Shown: positions 14,766-16,588 of the stretch, piece by piece | Position numbering within the stretch: position 1 is the first letter of the stretch | Layout of the letters: each line of letters starts with the position of its first letter | Assembly (NCBI GenBank): GCA_021159235.1 | Contig: JAGGSF010000007.1 | Coordinates: forward strand, 1 to 16,588 | From: Deltaproteobacteria bacterium | GTDB lineage: Bacteria; Campylobacterota_A; Desulfurellia; JAGGSF01 | Direction of reading: 5' to 3' | DNA: 16,588 nucleotides | Program-made: the position numbers and the translations under genes | The notes under the pieces: generated by a model | Databases searched by the model: none | What the model was told of the DNA's origin: nothing | What the model saw: the letters and a program-made list of their open reading frames with translations, nothing else

Positions 14766-15840
14766 ATGTTCACTTGCGTAAAGGAAAAATTTGCTTATTT
14801 GAAAGGCTGTCTTTGAAAGGGATAACGAAAAAGAAAGATTAAAGAAGATAGAAGAAGCACTGTCTCGTGAAGGGGACTGGACTAAGATCCAGGAATTAGA
14901 AAAGGAAAAAGCATCTATCATCAAGAAATTAGAAATAGTAGAGAAGTGGGAAAAAGACATAAATAGTCTGGAAGAGATGTATGCAATCGCTCGTGACGAA
15001 GAAGAAAAATCCATAATAGAAGAAATAAAAGATGAATTAAAAAAAATAGAACAAGATATGGAAAAGAGAACAAAGGAATTTTTGTTAGGAGGAAGAGATG
15101 ACAAAAGGAGTGCCATAGTTACTATACACGCAGGCGCTGGAGGACTGGAAGCATGTGACTGGACAGGTATGCTGTTTAGAATGTATTCCATGTGGGCAGA
15201 AAAAAATGACTTTAAAGTAGAAATAGTGGACAGGCTGATAGAGGAAGCAGGTTTCAAGTATATCACATTTATAGTGAAAGGAGCTTACGCTTATGGTTAC
15301 CTAAAAGGTGAATGCGGTGTACACAGGCTGGTGAGAATCTCTCCCTTTGATGCCTCCAGGAGAAGGCATACCTCATTTGCTTCTGTATCTGTTATTCCAG
15401 AAGTGGAAGATGATGTAAAGATCGATATAAAACAAGGTGACTTGCGTATAGATACATTCAGGGCATCCGGTCATGGTGGTCAACATGTAAACAAGACAGA
15501 TTCTGCAGTCCGCATAACACATATTCCCACCGGCATCGTAGTTACCTGTCAGAATGAAAGGTCGCAATACAAAAATAAGATTACCGCCATGCGTATACTG
15601 AAAGCTAAACTGTACAAAAGAGAGATGGAGAAAAAGGAAGAGGAGAAAAGGGATGTTTTCAAACAAAAAAAGAATATAGAATGGGGCAATCAGATAAGGT
15701 CTTATATTTTACAACCTTACAAGATGGTCAAGGACCATAGAACAGGATTGACAGTAACAAATACAAAGGTAGATGCTGTTTTAAATGGAGAGATAGAAGA
15801 ATTCATTGAAGAAAACCTGAGGTATAAGAATGGAAAATAA
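14766..15840 (+). CDS. prfB: Peptide chain release factor 2, with programmed +1 frameshift
   Basis: RF2 ends translation at UGA and UAA codons. The reading frame starts at ATG 14766 behind AAAAGGG, runs 16 codons to CTT followed by an in-frame TGA (14814-14816), and must slip +1 to continue at GAA 14815; the joined product is 357 residues, near the 365 of E. coli RF2. The codon-recognition tripeptide SPF is at 192-194 and the catalytic GGQ at 237-239, inside [13 protein letters not shown]. The sequence just past the shift ([16 protein letters not shown]) aligns with the equivalent E. coli region. The TGA is thus an autoregulatory switch and not a mutation. The last 11 bp overlap lysS, so prfB and lysS form a translation pair. 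Confidence 0.96.
14802..14817 (+). promoter_or_regulatory. RF2 programmed frameshift site
   Basis: AAAGGC-TGT-CTT-TGA-A matches the layout of the E. coli prfB site (AGGGGG-TAT-CTT-TGA-C): a purine-rich Shine-Dalgarno-like element three bases before the slippery CTT and a TGA stop. When RF2 is scarce, the ribosome slips from CTT to TTT and reads on. The Shine-Dalgarno-like element is weaker than the usual one, and the base after TGA is A instead of C. Confidence 0.9.
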
Positions 15841-16588
15841 ATTCTTCAAGCAGAGAATGCAAAAATTAAAAGAGGTTGAAGGTCACCCATTTTATAATGA
15901 GGAATTCTGTCCTGAACACCATGCCAGGGATATTGTAGAAAGATTTAAACCTGTTGACAGTGATACTCTACTTAAAAGAAAAGATAGAGTGAGTGTTGCA
16001 GGAAGAATTCTCAGCATAAGGAGTTTTGGTAAAATCTATTTTATGCATGTTCAGGATACATCGGGGAAAATTCAAATCTACATACAGAAAGGAGCAATAG
16101 ATGACGAAATCTTTGGTTTTATAAAAAAGTTGGATATTGGCGATATTGTTGGCATAAGAGGCTATGTCTTTAAAACGAAGACCGGAGAGGTGACGATATT
16201 TGTAGAAGAGATGCAGCTGCTTACCAAATCCTTCAGACCCTTGCCAGAAAAATGGCACGGTCTGAAGGATAAAGAACTACGCTATAGAGAACGATATGTG
16301 GATCTAATCGTCAATCAAAAGACAAGAGAAGTGGTGAAAACCAGAGCGAAGATATTGAGTCTATTGAGAAAATTTATGGATAAAGAAGGGTTTATAGAGG
16401 TAGAAACACCGATGATGCAAAACATAATTGGTGGAGCTTCTGCCCGTCCCTTTAAAACTTACCACAATGCACTGAATATGAATCTCTATATGCGTATAGC
16501 ACCGGAGCTCTTCTTAAAGAGATTGGTGGTAGGTGGTCTGGAAAATGTTTATGAATTGAACAGGAATTTCCGCAATGAAGGAATAGAC
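15830..16588 (+). CDS. lysS: Lysyl-tRNA synthetase, class II (N-terminal part)
   Basis: This enzyme charges tRNA-Lys with lysine. Only the first 253 codons lie in the window; the frame is open to the last base. The N-terminal half includes an OB-fold anticodon-binding domain at about residues 55-140 ([19 protein letters not shown] onward). It is followed by the family segment [10 protein letters not shown], the motif-1 region ([15 protein letters not shown]), and the start of motif 2 with FRNEG at 247-251. The ATG overlaps the prfB stop by 11 bp. There is no strong Shine-Dalgarno sequence, so coupled translation from prfB is likely. prfB-lysS adjacency is also known from E. coli. The archaeal-type class I enzyme is excluded by the OB-fold and class II motifs. 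Confidence 0.95.
   Translation, partial: MENKFFKQRMQKLKEVEGHPFYNEEFCPEHHARDIVERFKPVDSDTLLKRKDRVSVAGRILSIRSFGKIYFMHVQDTSGKIQIYIQKGAIDDEIFGFIKKLDIGDIVGIRGYVFKTKTGEVTIFVEEMQLLTKSFRPLPEKWHGLKDKELRYRERYVDLIVNQKTREVVKTRAKILSLLRKFMDKEGFIEVETPMMQNIIGGASARPFKTYHNALNMNLYMRIAPELFLKRLVVGGLENVYELNRNFRNEGID

Noticed and set aside
14814-14816. TGA as a disabling mutation in prfB
   Set aside because: Sequence and position match the programmed RF2 frameshift, and the rest of the gene is intact.
14745-15266. Open frame of 173 codons on the minus strand
   Set aside because: Antisense to prfB; low-complexity Ser/Phe composition mirrors the Glu/Lys-rich coding strand.
1-16588. CRISPR arrays, insertion sequences, tRNA or rRNA genes, prophage
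   Set aside because: No direct-repeat arrays, transposase frames, terminal repeats or RNA gene signatures were seen on either strand.

Overview
The window is a gene-dense stretch of a bacterial chromosome. Base composition looks like roughly 40% GC by eye, and arginine is written mostly as AGA/AGG. The bacterial markers are DnaG, MutS2, an RF2 gene with its programmed frameshift, and MenG/MqnA menaquinone enzymes. AGA/AGG preference together with a low-GC respiratory gene set would suit a deep-branching, possibly thermophilic, menaquinone-using bacterium, but I cannot place it in a phylum from this sequence alone. I see no insertion sequence, CRISPR array, tRNA or rRNA.

Layout. Positions 1-277 hold no confident gene. 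On the minus strand, argF-argG (ornithine carbamoyltransferase and argininosuccinate synthase, overlapping by 8 bp) form an arginine pair. Divergent from it on the plus strand runs mutS2-dnaG-dedA-class II aldolase-sir2 (2486-8273), a tightly packed, mostly overlapping operon. It converges on the minus-strand block mdh-sdhCDAB-mqnA (13383 down to 8247): malate dehydrogenase, a complete four-subunit succinate dehydrogenase, and chorismate dehydratase, the first enzyme of futalosine-type menaquinone synthesis. Divergent from mdh, on the plus strand, come menG (ubiE), a small unrecognised ORF with a MazF/PemK-like toxin gene, prfB (RF2) and the first 253 codons of lysS, which runs off the window end.

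How they work together. The mdh-sdh-mqnA block and the divergent menG form one respiratory neighbourhood: two consecutive TCA-cycle enzymes, the quinone-reducing complex, and an early and the final step of making its quinone. prfB-lysS is a translation pair also adjacent in other bacteria. The small ORF/toxin pair sits between menG and prfB.

Signals. Good promoters can be read in both divergent intergenic regions. The argF promoter places the likely transcription start on the ATG itself, suggesting a leaderless mRNA; mutS2 and menG look similar but weaker. Two long perfect hairpins flank sdhCDAB. The one between sdhB and mqnA carries a T8 tract only in the plus direction, which would make it the terminator of the opposing sir2 operon, reached after passing antisense through all of mqnA.

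Most of the window is ordinary housekeeping and respiratory content. The items most worth a second look are the unrecognised small ORF before the toxin, the leaderless-type starts, the antisense terminator arrangement, the paired motifs in SdhC and SdhD, and the RF2 frameshift site.
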